Assembly: GCA_030427835.1 (NCBI GenBank)
Contig: JAUICN010000006.1
Location: 62,001 to 126,000 of the forward strand
Length of the DNA: 64,000 nucleotides
Origin: Polyangia bacterium
GTDB taxonomy: Bacteria; Myxococcota_A; Polyangia; Polyangiales; JAUICN01
Reading direction: 5' to 3'
The notes below the pieces were generated by a model. It did not search any database, was not told the origin of the DNA, and was given only the letters and a program-made list of their open reading frames with translations. The position numbers were made by a program, and so were the translations under genes. Of the stretch, positions 46,462-55,794 are shown piece by piece; the stretch's first letter is position 1; the number at the start of each line of letters is the position of its first letter.

Positions 46462-48197
46462 GTTTACGTTTCTCCGTACTCAGCACAGTTCTCGCAGCCC
46501 TTGCGGCGTTGGTGACCATTGTATTGATGCTGGAGCACCCCGTGGTGGAACAACGGGAGTTCGACCGCACCCGCCACCAACTCGCCCAAGCCATCGAACA
46601 TGTTCAACCCCTCTTGGCTGACCCATCCCTGTTTGTGGAAGCCGCGCGCCACACCCAGTCCCAAGTCGCGAGAATCGCCGGGGAAACCGCTACCCGAATC
46701 CTGGTCACCTGTGGAAAGAAAGTACTGGCAGACTCCGCCCAAATACACCCCGTGGGTGTACGTGCCCCATGGAAACCCACGGACTTTGAAATCGCATCCG
46801 CCACCCCATCCGACTTTAGCGAAGCCTTTCGGATCGACACCGACTTCGATCAAGCCACCCAGTTCGTCGCACGTCAGTTTCGGGTATCACCGGAAGTCCT
46901 GTGCCATGTGCGAGCATCCCGACCCACGGCCCTGTTGGATGCCTCCCACCGCAGTACCCGCGATCTCCTATTTGTGGGTTTTCTCATCGCTATCGTCACA
47001 GCACTTCTCCTGTCCGTGGTGCTTGCTCGCACAGTGGTGCAACCCATTGAGAACCTCACCGCCATCGCAGACGACTTCTCAAAAGGTGACCTTGCCAAAC
47101 GCACCGGCATGGATCGGCCCGACGAAATCGGTACCCTGGCGCGCTCCCTTGACCGCATGGCAGACCAAATCCAACGACAACTTTCCCAGGTGCGCGACGA
47201 AGGCAACCGCCTCAGTGCGGTGTTGAACAGCATGGTCGAAGGCGTATTCGTGACCGACACCAGCGGCCGTATTGTGCTTGCCAACCAAGCCCTTACCCGC
47301 ATGGCCGATGGCCCATTGCTGGAGGAAAAACCCTGGCAAGCCCTAGGCAGCGAGGACATCAAAACCCTCATGCAGAAGGCCAGTGAAGGCCCCGCCCATG
47401 AACAGGAAATGGAGCTCCAATTTGCGGGCACCAAGCACCACCTTGCGGTCCAGGTGGCCCCGCTGCCTGAGGGTGGATGTGTAGGGGTACTGCACGACAT
47501 CTCTGCATTGAAACGTACCGACGACATCCGCCGGGACTTTGTGGCCAATGCCAGCCACGAACTCCGCACACCGCTCACTGCCATCCGGGGATTCGCCGAA
47601 ACCCTACGTGACTCCGAAGTGGATCCTGACACCGCCACCCGTTTTCTTGGCTCCATCCTGCGCCACACCAAACGCTTGCAGGGCCTGGTAGACGATCTGC
47701 TCGACCTTTCCCGTCTGGAATCCCGCCACGGCACCCTGGATCTGGCCCCCGTGGATCTGTGCCAGGTGGTTCAGGACGTGACCATGGGTCTTGAGGGCAA
47801 AGCCAAGGAAAAGTCCATCACCCTCACCACCCTAGGTACAGAGTCACCCACGGTGGCCCAAACCAACGCCTGGGCCATGGATCATATTCTTGTGAACCTG
47901 GTGGACAATGCCCTCAAATACACGCCAGAAGGCGGACAGGTACGGGTGATCCTGGAGCAAAAACAGCACCATGTGGTCGTGCAAGTGGCCGATACGGGGC
48001 CTGGTATTCAAGAACAGGAACAACAGCGGATTTTTGAACGTTTTTACCGTGTGGATGAGGGAAGAACACGTGATCAGGGAGGCACCGGCCTTGGCCTTGC
48101 AATCGTCAAACATCTCGCACAGAGAATAGGCGCCGAGCTCCTCGTAGAAAGTGATGGTAAAAGGGGCACCACCTTTCAGGTCAATGTACCCGTCTAG
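46458..48197 (+). CDS. PhoR-like sensor histidine kinase
   Basis: A 579-residue membrane kinase: helix 1 (about 5-23), periplasmic region with a single Cys pair, helix 2 (about 169-192), HAMP (about 193-250), PAS (NSMVEGVFVTDTSGRIVLAN, about 258 on), HisKA with phospho-acceptor His367 (NASHELRTPLT), and HATPase with NLVDNALKYTPE, DTGPGI and GTGLGLAI boxes. All catalytic residues are present. TTG start overlapping the regulator gene. The TonB receptor begins 25 bases after its stop, so the system may control that receptor (inference). Confidence 0.94.
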   Translation: MSLRFSVLSTVLAALAALVTIVLMLEHPVVEQREFDRTRHQLAQAIEHVQPLLADPSLFVEAARHTQSQVARIAGETATRILVTCGKKVLADSAQIHPVGVRAPWKPTDFEIASATPSDFSEAFRIDTDFDQATQFVARQFRVSPEVLCHVRASRPTALLDASHRSTRDLLFVGFLIAIVTALLLSVVLARTVVQPIENLTAIADDFSKGDLAKRTGMDRPDEIGTLARSLDRMADQIQRQLSQVRDEGNRLSAVLNSMVEGVFVTDTSGRIVLANQALTRMADGPLLEEKPWQALGSEDIKTLMQKASEGPAHEQEMELQFAGTKHHLAVQVAPLPEGGCVGVLHDISALKRTDDIRRDFVANASHELRTPLTAIRGFAETLRDSEVDPDTATRFLGSILRHTKRLQGLVDDLLDLSRLESRHGTLDLAPVDLCQVVQDVTMGLEGKAKEKSITLTTLGTESPTVAQTNAWAMDHILVNLVDNALKYTPEGGQVRVILEQKQHHVVVQVADTGPGIQEQEQQRIFERFYRVDEGRTRDQGGTGLGLAIVKHLAQRIGAELLVESDGKRGTTFQVNVPV

Positions 48198-48222
48198 CAA
48201 ACGTACCCATCTAACGACAGCC

Positions 48223-50886
48223 ATGTTTCCCACGCGAACTACAGTTACAAAACCATCCCTCCTTGGCGCGTTGTTTTTCTCTGCACTCGTTGCGGTCATG
48301 GCGGTGGCCACCTCCGTGCTAGCCCAGGGTGCACCTCCCGACGAAAGCGCCCCCGTGGTGACTCCCCCCGAGCTGCTTGAGTTTGCCCAGGCGCCCTATC
48401 CCCCGGAGGCCGAGGCCCAGGCAATTGCAGCCACCATCGAGCTAGGAATCACCATCGGCGTGGATGGGCTTGTGGAAGACGCCATCGTGCTCACCCCCGC
48501 CGAGGGGCAAGCTGTGGGGCTCGGGTTTGAACAGGCCGCAGTGGAAGCTGCCAAGCGCTTCGTGTTCACGCCCGCCACCCGTGACGGCGAAGCCATCGCA
48601 TCACGCATTCGCTACCGCTACGTTTTCGAGCTCTCGCCGCCTTCCACCGATGAAACCGAAAGGGCGGCGGAGGACCCTCCACCCCCTCCGATGGGTCAGC
48701 TCCAGGGAACGGTACTCGGTGCCGAAAAGGACAAACCCCTCGCGGGTGCCGAGGTCATTCTCACCAACGAGCAAGAATCCGTGGCGCTCCGAGCCCAAAC
48801 CGATGAAAAGGGTGGGTTCTTCTTTGGCGAACTGGCTCCCGACACGTACCGCCTCACCATCACCCTGCCTGAATACGACGCATCAAACACAGAAGAACAG
48901 GTGGTCGACGGTGAAATCACAGAGGTCACCTACCGTCTCGCCGTCACCCGAGAGCCCGTGAGCTTTGGGGCCGTTGCCACCATCGATCCCCCGCCCCGTG
49001 AGGTGGTCCGGCGAACCATCACCCGTGAGGAGCTCACCCGTGTTCCCGGTACCCGCGGCGACGCATTGCGAACCATTGAGCTCCTTCCGGGGGTGGCGCG
49101 GCCACCGTTTGGCACCGGCCAAATCATCGTGCGAGGCAGCGCGCCCGGAGATAGCCAGGTATTCATTGATGGAACCCCCGTGGCGTTGCTCTACCACTTT
49201 GGCGGCATCACCAGCATCATGAACTCCCGGGTCATTGATCAGATCGACTTCTTCCCGGGTAACTTTTCCGCCCGCTACGGCCGAAAGATGGGCGGCGTCA
49301 TTGATGTCACCACCAAGCCTCCCGCAGACGACGCCCTGCACGGCGTGGCCGACATCAACATCATCGACAGCTCCTTCATGGTGGAAACCCCAGTCGGCGA
49401 GTACGGCAGTATCTCCGCTGCCGCCCGACGCAGCTACATCGACTTCTTTTTTGAAAACCTGGTTCCAAGCGATGCCTTCAACGTGGTGGCCGCTCCCGTG
49501 TACTACGACTACCAGGTCTTCTCGAACTGGAAAGCAAGCCCCAGGGATCGCATTCAAGTCAACGCCTACGGCTCCAACGACAAGTTCGCCCTCATCTTTT
49601 CTGAGCCCCAGGACGGCGATCCGAACATCCGCGGGGACCTAGAGCTCACCACCGGCTTCACCAAGTTCTTCACGAAATGGAATCGCCAGATTTCAAACGA
49701 CCTGGATCAGGACATTCAGCTCGCCGTGGGAACCTCCAAGTTTGATTTCGCCCTGGGCGAGGATCTACGCTTCTCCGGTGACTTCGTGGACATCGACTTC
49801 CGCTCCGAATGGCGCGCGCGCCTCACACCCCGTGTGCGACTGATCGGTGGTTTGGATGTTTCGGTGGTACCCTTCGACATCACCTTCCGCGGCCCCCAGC
49901 CCGGCCAGTCCGAAGGCACCGCAGACGACGACAACCGCATCTCCACAGTGCCCATTGTAGAAACCGTGGTGGACGACGTGGCCGTACGGCCCGCAGGGTA
50001 CCTTGAGGTCGATCTACTGCCACTAGATCCCTGGCGCCTCGTACTCGGCATGCGCACCGACTACTACCGTGAAATCCGTTCCTGGTCGGTGGACCCAAGG
50101 CTTGTCTCCATCTGGTCCGTACGGGATGACCTGCGAATCAAGGCAGGAGTGGGGCTGTTCAGCCAACCACCGGAGTTCAACGAATCCGACAAAACCATCG
50201 GCACGCCCGATCTCACCGCCATTCGATCCCTGCACAGCAACCTGGGTGTGGAGTACGACGCCGATGAGGGGGTCACACTCGGGATCGAAGGCTTCCACAA
50301 GGGCATCTGGGATCGTGTGGTGTCCAACCCGGACGAAGTCACCGGCGGCCCCCTCTACGTGAACGAAGGCCTGGGCCGCATCTACGGGTTGGAGGTCTCC
50401 GGTCGTGTCACGCCAGCCGGCCGCCGTTGGTTCGGGTTTCTGTCCTACACCCTTTCCCGCAGTGAACGCAAAGACCAATCCACAGACGATTGGCGGCTCT
50501 TCGATTACGACCAAACCCACATCATGAACGCATCCGCACTCTACTTGCTAGGCCGTGGGTGGGAAGCCGGCGCCACCTTCCGCCTGGCCACCGGAAACCC
50601 CCTCACGCCCATCATCAGCGGGCTCTACAACGCCAACTCCGATGTGTACGAGCCCATCTACGGGGCCGTAAACAGCGACCGCAACGACTACTTCCACCGT
50701 GTGGATGTTCGCGTTGAAAAGAAGTGGACCTTTGAGGCATGGAAGCTCGCCCTCTACCTGGACGTTCAAAACGTGTACAACCGCATGAATCCCGAGGGCA
50801 CCCTCTACAACTACGACTTCAGCAACTCCCAAACCATAGGTGGCCTGCCCATGATTCCCTCCCTGGGCCTGCGAGGTGAAATATGA
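48223..50886 (+). CDS. TonB-dependent outer-membrane receptor with N-terminal TonB_C-like domain
   Basis: An 887-residue receptor. Signal peptide to about 36; residues 45-140 form a TonB_C-like domain (YPPEAEAQAIAATIELGITI, then FVFTPA); 155-235 are a carboxypeptidase-regulatory-like beta domain (GTVLGAEKDKPLAGAEVILT); the plug runs from about 260 (LLPGVARPPFGTGQIIVRGS, FIDGTPV, FSARYGRKMGGVIDVTTK); the rest is a 22-strand barrel. ATG 48223 is used, as upstream in-frame codons overlap the kinase gene. Next gene overlaps by ATGA. Substrate unknown; this domain order is frequent in myxobacteria. Confidence 0.9.
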   Translation: MFPTRTTVTKPSLLGALFFSALVAVMAVATSVLAQGAPPDESAPVVTPPELLEFAQAPYPPEAEAQAIAATIELGITIGVDGLVEDAIVLTPAEGQAVGLGFEQAAVEAAKRFVFTPATRDGEAIASRIRYRYVFELSPPSTDETERAAEDPPPPPMGQLQGTVLGAEKDKPLAGAEVILTNEQESVALRAQTDEKGGFFFGELAPDTYRLTITLPEYDASNTEEQVVDGEITEVTYRLAVTREPVSFGAVATIDPPPREVVRRTITREELTRVPGTRGDALRTIELLPGVARPPFGTGQIIVRGSAPGDSQVFIDGTPVALLYHFGGITSIMNSRVIDQIDFFPGNFSARYGRKMGGVIDVTTKPPADDALHGVADINIIDSSFMVETPVGEYGSISAAARRSYIDFFFENLVPSDAFNVVAAPVYYDYQVFSNWKASPRDRIQVNAYGSNDKFALIFSEPQDGDPNIRGDLELTTGFTKFFTKWNRQISNDLDQDIQLAVGTSKFDFALGEDLRFSGDFVDIDFRSEWRARLTPRVRLIGGLDVSVVPFDITFRGPQPGQSEGTADDDNRISTVPIVETVVDDVAVRPAGYLEVDLLPLDPWRLVLGMRTDYYREIRSWSVDPRLVSIWSVRDDLRIKAGVGLFSQPPEFNESDKTIGTPDLTAIRSLHSNLGVEYDADEGVTLGIEGFHKGIWDRVVSNPDEVTGGPLYVNEGLGRIYGLEVSGRVTPAGRRWFGFLSYTLSRSERKDQSTDDWRLFDYDQTHIMNASALYLLGRGWEAGATFRLATGNPLTPIISGLYNANSDVYEPIYGAVNSDRNDYFHRVDVRVEKKWTFEAWKLALYLDVQNVYNRMNPEGTLYNYDFSNSQTIGGLPMIPSLGLRGEI

Positions 50887-51836
50887 GCATTCCAACCACA
50901 TGCGGCCGTGTGTTGTTTCGCAGCATCGCCACGTTGCTTCTTTGCGGAGTTGTGGCCTGCAACAGTGAGTTTGATCCTGCCTCCCTTATTGCGTCCCCAC
51001 GTGTACTTGGCGCAAAGATTGAGGTGGGGGGAGACCCAGCTCGGTCCCAACCCCTACCTGGCGAAACTGCAGAAATGACCTGGCTTGCCGTTTCCAATGA
51101 CCCAGAGCAAACGTGGATGTGGCTGCTTTCCGCCTGCTCCAGCGTGACCTCGGTCACCGGCGACTCCTTTTGTTTACAAGCACCCTTCGCTACCAGTCTG
51201 CAGGGTGCGCCCACCCAGGCCCCGCCCAGCATCACCTTGAACGTGCCCGCGACCGAGCAAGCCCTCGCCGGTTCCCTGGAAGTCTGGGTAACCGGCATCA
51301 TCTGCACCGACGGCATCCCCACCCAAAACGGCGAACTCCTTGAATGCGATGGGGGAACCCACCCGGGAACAACCGTCACGTTCACCCTAGACCTTGTGCT
51401 CGACCCAGCCGTTGCAAACTTGAACCCAAGCATGGACGACTGGGCCTTCCAGCTCGACGGCGAAACCTGGGATGCCTCCACCCCCACCAGCACCACCGGG
51501 TGTGCAGGAACGACCGGCCCCTCCTTACCAGCCGTGACCGCGGGCACCCTAGAAACCACAGTAACTTTCCAATCCACCACAGAGGATCACGAAACCTACC
51601 CCGTGGGCACCACCGCAACCGAAGAAGAACTTCTACTCGTCTCCCACTTTTCCACAGCAGGGGAGTTCGAACGCCAGTTCACCGACATCGCCCGTAACGA
51701 AACCGCCGAAGTCACCTGGGTGCCCCCCATCCAAGCCAGCGTAGACGGAGACACCACCCGCTACTTCTTCGTAGTCCGCGACCAACGCGGCGGCCTAGCC
51801 TGGACCCAACGCACCACCTGCACCGTACAACCTTAG
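50883..51836 (+). CDS. lipoprotein partner of the TonB receptor
   Basis: A 317-residue lipoprotein (VVAC, Cys26) with F-D-P-A-S-L-I..P-R-V-L-G-A-K right after the anchor, a phrase I associate with proteins encoded beside TonB receptors in myxobacteria. The remainder is beta-rich, with several Cys and Trp residues and the ending RDQRGGLAWTQRTTC. Start overlaps the receptor stop (ATGA), so the two are co-translated. Possibly a surface ligand-binding subunit (inference). Confidence 0.75.
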   Translation: MSIPTTCGRVLFRSIATLLLCGVVACNSEFDPASLIASPRVLGAKIEVGGDPARSQPLPGETAEMTWLAVSNDPEQTWMWLLSACSSVTSVTGDSFCLQAPFATSLQGAPTQAPPSITLNVPATEQALAGSLEVWVTGIICTDGIPTQNGELLECDGGTHPGTTVTFTLDLVLDPAVANLNPSMDDWAFQLDGETWDASTPTSTTGCAGTTGPSLPAVTAGTLETTVTFQSTTEDHETYPVGTTATEEELLLVSHFSTAGEFERQFTDIARNETAEVTWVPPIQASVDGDTTRYFFVVRDQRGGLAWTQRTTCTVQP

Positions 51837-51917
51837 GTGTAAATCCAGACGATTCGGCCATAGGCGTATTCACCTATGACATCGCCTGCGGGTTGAGCTC
51901 AATACGCCTGGAGAATA

Positions 51918-51951
51918 ACCCAAAACCTCGCACTTTTTAGGTGTTTTGGGT
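51918..51951 (+). terminator. imperfect hairpin after the receptor operon
   Basis: ACCCAAAAC (51918-51926) pairs with GTTTTGGGT (51943-51951), with further pairing inside. The stem is A/T-rich and lacks a strong T-run, so termination is possible but not certain. Confidence 0.45.
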
Positions 51952-52071
51952 ATGTGTGAACATGACAATCAAGTCACTCTAGACGCCGATGTGGGTGACT
52001 TACACACTATGTATTCAGCAGTTTGCTGATCCTTAACTCAACTTAGAATGTCTTAACGAAAGGTAGCCACA

Positions 52072-52761
52072 GTGAACATCTTCACATACTCTCCCGCAGC
52101 CCTATTGCCCACCGTTGTCCTCCTTAGTACCGCCGTATTTGCCTGCACCCAAGAATCAAATGAAGCCGAGAAAGGCGAGTGCCTGCACGGCATCGCAGGG
52201 CAAGAACTGGTCCCCTGTTCCGATCCCCTTGTGAACAATGACGATCCGCTCCCACAACGGTACCTTAACGAAGACACACAAGGCACAACCTCTCTTGATA
52301 CGCTTGCATCGCTGTCTCCAGATCAACAAACAGAGATCTGCGAAATCTCCCAAGCGTACGTTCGTGCAGAAGGCGACAAGGTAGCCATGAGTTCAGCACT
52401 TTGTGAAATGGATGCCGTGGAATCCACTGACAACTACCTCGACTGCCGAAGTGCGTACCACAAGTGCAACTTAAACGTAAAACGGGGCGTAAACTTCAAC
52501 TGCGACGCCACAGGGTTGAAACTTCATACCTGCGGTGAAGACGTCACCGTGGCCGATATGGAATCCTGCATGTACGGTTTAGCCAAGTTCTTTGGTGATG
52601 CCGCCATTGAAGCCCACAACAAGGTTTCCTGTGATCTTGCAGATAACCCAAGTGGCAAGGAATGGGTCTTCAGTACGCTTACGTTGGAGAAGGACAAAAA
52701 CCTTGCACAGGTGGAAGGTTGCCAGGTAGTGGCAGCCTCCTGCTCCGATTTCATCGAATAG
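52072..52761 (+). CDS. small Cys-rich lipoprotein, family member 1
   Basis: A 229-residue lipoprotein (VFAC, Cys25) starting at GTG 52072 with GAAAGG as RBS. First of a tandem family sharing: E-I-C or L-C near the middle, A-L-C 20 residues later, a C-x-x-x-x-x-x-C pair, V-A-D-M-E-S-C-M-Y-G-L-A, and a C-terminal V-E-G-C-Q-V-V-A-A-S-C. Eight or more Cys suggest an extracellular disulfide fold. No known family. Confidence 0.75.
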   Translation: MNIFTYSPAALLPTVVLLSTAVFACTQESNEAEKGECLHGIAGQELVPCSDPLVNNDDPLPQRYLNEDTQGTTSLDTLASLSPDQQTEICEISQAYVRAEGDKVAMSSALCEMDAVESTDNYLDCRSAYHKCNLNVKRGVNFNCDATGLKLHTCGEDVTVADMESCMYGLAKFFGDAAIEAHNKVSCDLADNPSGKEWVFSTLTLEKDKNLAQVEGCQVVAASCSDFIE

Positions 52762-52780
52762 AAGTGTCGCGCACGCAACC

Positions 52781-52807
52781 CAGAGCTGGAGATATTCTCC
52801 AGCTCTG
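52781..52807. terminator. perfect 11-bp hairpin
   Basis: CAGAGCTGGAG (52781-52791) and CTCCAGCTCTG (52797-52807) are exact complements around ATATT, just behind the first family member. No T-run on either side, so it could be a transcript-stabilising or factor-dependent element. Confidence 0.5.
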
Positions 52808-52845
52808 GACTTGTGAAAAAATACGGCCCGTATGAATCAATGTAG

Positions 52846-53319
52846 CGGAACACCACCACGCCCGACAACGTCACAATAGCCCAGGGTCGATCCCTCTGCG
52901 CCAACGCGGAAGATCACGTAAACAAGGCATTGGACACAGAGACCACAAGAAATCATTCGTGCCTTTCCGATGCGGTTTTCTTTGAGGAAAGCAAAACCGA
53001 CTGCGAGACAGAGTACCAAGCCTGCGTGGATAGCTACAGCTACGAAGACAGTGATGCACTAGATTTCGAATGCGACGACTTTGACATCTCCGTATGTTCA
53101 GGTGACGTCACCGCGGCAGACCTTGCCGTGTGTTTTGACGACATCGCCACAGCCGAAGACAAGGATTTCAAGGCCTACCTGGACGTGGCCACATGTGATT
53201 CTGCAGGGGACGACGATGCAGTGGAAGCGTTTGACGACGCCTACACCTTCAATGAACTCACAGATATTCCTAGCTGCGTGCCTGTTCTATTGGCCTGCCC
53301 AGCACTACTGAGTATGTAA
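52846..53319 (+). pseudogene. 5'-truncated copy of the small Cys-rich lipoprotein family (member 2)
   Basis: The open frame begins after TAG 52843-52845 and lacks both a start codon with RBS and a signal peptide. From D-N-V-T-I-A-Q-G-R-S-L-C onward it aligns with the family (compare D-V-N-D-A-Q-A-M-D-L-C in member 5), then shows D-C-E-T-E-Y-Q-A-C, V-T-A-A-D-L-A-V-C and I-P-S-C-V-P-V-L-L-A-C. The only possible start in frame, TTG 52930, lies after the first conserved Cys. Best read as a relic that lost its 5' end. Confidence 0.65.
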
Positions 53320-53352
53320 CCAGACATCGCTGCAGTGAAACTCCAGCGATGG

Positions 53353-53385
53353 AAAAAAGGCCAGGTAGTCCCTGGCCTTTTTTTT
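53353..53385 (+). terminator. strong bidirectional intrinsic terminator
   Basis: AAAAAAGGCCAGG pairs with CCTGGCCTTTTTT around TAGTC, with extra T's after it. Ends the region of member 2. Confidence 0.9.
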
Positions 53386-53513
53386 GGCCGTCTCAACTCC
53401 TCGCATGACATCTGGATCACTCTTGTCGTGATGGGTAAAACCGCACAAAGTAATGGCCTTAGCAATGCCCCTGTGCCTGTTTGCACTTGGCCTACCTTAA
53501 GGAGTTACAACAG

Positions 53514-54146
53514 ATGAAAACGATACGAAACCTTAGCCCAAAGATCTTTTGCATTGCCCTACTCGTTTCCCTAGCTGCCTGTGCATCGGACACCGACGAA
53601 ACAAACCCGGACCTCAGCGCGTGGGTACCCAATGCCGGAGATGAAGTCAGGATCAATGACCTGGACCGCACCCAGGAAACGAACCTCTGCAACGCAGTCG
53701 AAGCGTTCATCATTAGAGATCGTGACGAAGCAACCCTGACGAGTGCCCTTTGCCTGCTCGAGGTATTGGACCCCGAAGCTACGGAAGAATCGAAATCATT
53801 GTGTGCCGTAGAACATGAGAATTGTATTGCGGATACCAAAAGGGCCGTCGATTTGGGTTGCGATAGAATCAACGAGCCGGAGACCGGGCTAGGCATTACA
53901 ACCTGCAATCCCGCAGTCACCCTTGGAGACATGGAGCAATGCGTTGCGGGTCTGGCCAGGTTCTTTGGGCGTGCCGCCGATGAAGTACTCGACAAAGTAT
54001 CCTGTAGCCTTGCATCGGATGAGACCAAGAAGCGGCAGGTCATCGATGCACTGCTTATCGAGCAGGACCGAGACCTTTCTGCCATCGAAGGCTGCGCCGT
54101 AGTAGCCGCCGCCTGCCCCGACTTTCTCGGCCAGGAATGGCACTAA
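53514..54146 (+). CDS. small Cys-rich lipoprotein, family member 3
   Basis: A 210-residue lipoprotein (LAAC, Cys23). ATG 53514 has AAGGAG nine bases upstream, which decides the start over 53481. Family landmarks: ETNLCNAVEAF, ALCLLEVL, C-A-V-E-H-E-N-C, L-G-D-M-E-Q-C-V-A-G-L-A-R-F-F-G, and I-E-G-C-A-V-V-A-A-A-C. Closest to member 1, with the same G-L-A-x-F-F-G segment. Confidence 0.78.
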   Translation: MKTIRNLSPKIFCIALLVSLAACASDTDETNPDLSAWVPNAGDEVRINDLDRTQETNLCNAVEAFIIRDRDEATLTSALCLLEVLDPEATEESKSLCAVEHENCIADTKRAVDLGCDRINEPETGLGITTCNPAVTLGDMEQCVAGLARFFGRAADEVLDKVSCSLASDETKKRQVIDALLIEQDRDLSAIEGCAVVAAACPDFLGQEWH

Positions 54147-54170
54147 ATCGATAGCATCATTGACTAAAGA

Positions 54171-54198
54171 AAGGCCGGGTTCGGCTCGGTCTTCTTTT
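54171..54198 (+). terminator. probable intrinsic terminator
   Basis: AAGGCCG (54171-54177) pairs with CGGTCTT (54187-54193; one G-U) and is followed by CTTTT. Confidence 0.55.
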
Positions 54199-54284
54199 GG
54201 GATTTTACCAGCCCTGATGTTCGTCCCGGGTTTTTGTCTCCCAATGTCTTGAGTCTTCAACCGGATCCCCACTAGGATTGTCCT

Positions 54285-54920
54285 ATGACTAGATTTCCAA
54301 CCGCGCTTGTATTCCCGTTGATTGGCCTGTTGCTCCCCGCATGTACCAGCGACAGCGACAGTGATGACTCCGAGCCGTTGGTCATTGGCACGGTGACCCC
54401 GCACACCACCAATCCGTTTTCTCAAACCGTGGAGGGGGTGACTTCCAGCTCAAGCCTATCCGGGGTCTCCATGGCTGAAGCAACGAGCCTGTGTACCGAA
54501 GCACAGTCCTATCTGCGAACAGAAACCAGGGCTTTCTCCAGGGTGAACTCCAGCTGCACGAAGAGCGCGTTGCAGAGCACGTCTTCCAAAAGTGCCTGCG
54601 AAGCGGACAGGCAGGAGTGCGTGTCCGTAAGCGACAGCCAAAATGCTGCACTGGATTGCAATGGTGGAACCTACTTTGATTTTAGCTCCTGCGAGGGAGG
54701 CATCTCAGTGGCAACCCTGGAGGCGTGCGTGACTGCCATCGCCAGGGATGCCAACGACAAACTCAACGTTGCAGCGGACGTTCTAACCTGCAGCCTTGCC
54801 GGAGACGCGGACCTGAAAGCCCAGGCCCTGGCCATGGTCGACCTAACCCAAGCCGAGCCCAGCGACCTCACAGAATGCGCCACACTTGAAACCGCGTGCC
54901 CAGCCATGTTTGAGCCCTAG
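54285..54920 (+). CDS. small Cys-rich lipoprotein, family member 4
   Basis: A 211-residue lipoprotein (LPAC, Cys20) followed by a Ser/Asp run. Landmarks: A-T-S-L-C-T-E-A-Q-S-Y-L, S-S-C, A-C-E-A-D-R-Q-E-C, V-A-T-L-E-A-C-V-T-A-I-A, L-T-C-S-L-A-G-D and L-T-E-C-A-T-L-E-T-A-C-P. More divergent than members 1 and 3. Confidence 0.75.
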   Translation: MTRFPTALVFPLIGLLLPACTSDSDSDDSEPLVIGTVTPHTTNPFSQTVEGVTSSSSLSGVSMAEATSLCTEAQSYLRTETRAFSRVNSSCTKSALQSTSSKSACEADRQECVSVSDSQNAALDCNGGTYFDFSSCEGGISVATLEACVTAIARDANDKLNVAADVLTCSLAGDADLKAQALAMVDLTQAEPSDLTECATLETACPAMFEP

Positions 54921-55045
54921 ACTCCGGTAACCACCCTGGCTCGACGGATCAAATTGGACACTCTCCCCCAAAGTGGGCAAGAATCCCTCCATCAACACGG
55001 GTGGCCCACCGGTCACCGTGAAAATTAGGTCAAAAACCAGGGGAA

Positions 55046-55696
55046 ATGAGAAAAATGAATACAAACACACGGATCATCGGTGGAACAATCTCCGCAATCC
55101 TGTCCCTAGGGGCGGCAGTTTCTTGCAGCTCGGATTCAAGCTCCAGCGCAGGTGAGGCCAACCTCACGGGCGGCGTGGAGGGAGTAGACAACAGCACCAA
55201 GTTTAACGACGTCAACGACGCCCAGGCCATGGACCTCTGCGAAGCGGCCGAAAGCTATCTACAGGGAGAGTTTGGCAAAATCGACGCAGAAGACCTAGGG
55301 TGTCTCCTGCTCTCTGTTTTCACGTCTGAGAACAAGAGCGCATGTCAAACGGCCTACAACGATTGCAAAGCGAACCCACCCGCGGACAACGAGTTTGGCA
55401 TCGATTTTTCGGATGTAGATCTTGAATGTGGAGAGGTGGACTCCTCCGATTTTGAGTGCACCGGCGACATTACCGTAGGCCAGCTCAACACCTGCATGCA
55501 GGGCATGGCGAACTCCTTGATCGACGCCCTGGACGAGATCACTGGCGCCATCAGCTGTGACTTGGCAGGCGATATGGAAGCTCTTGAAGCCGCAGGTATG
55601 GAGTTTGAGAACTTTGACGGCCCCTCACCTGAGAACATTGCTGCCTGCGAAGCCATTGACGAGGCATGCAACCTGTTCGACGACGACGAAGGGTGA
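55046..55696 (+). CDS. small Cys-rich lipoprotein, family member 5
   Basis: A 216-residue lipoprotein (AVSC, Cys27) with a Ser-rich linker. Landmarks: A-M-D-L-C-E-A-A-E-S-Y-L, L-G-C-L-L-L-S-V-F, A-C-Q-T-A-Y-N-D-C, V-G-Q-L-N-T-C-M-Q-G-M-A, I-S-C-D-L-A-G-D and I-A-A-C-E-A-I-D-E-A-C. Very acidic (many Asp/Glu), unlike members 1 and 3. ATG 55055 is an alternative start. Next gene is a kinase on the same strand 98 bases on. Confidence 0.75.
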   Translation: MRKMNTNTRIIGGTISAILSLGAAVSCSSDSSSSAGEANLTGGVEGVDNSTKFNDVNDAQAMDLCEAAESYLQGEFGKIDAEDLGCLLLSVFTSENKSACQTAYNDCKANPPADNEFGIDFSDVDLECGEVDSSDFECTGDITVGQLNTCMQGMANSLIDALDEITGAISCDLAGDMEALEAAGMEFENFDGPSPENIAACEAIDEACNLFDDDEG

Positions 55697-55794
55697 GGAC
55701 TACCCTGATTTCTCAGTCCTGATTTTCCGGCTTTGAATTTCCGGCCTTGAACTTTAGGTACAGGGGAATCTGAGTACACTGGGGCTGGGGGCGT

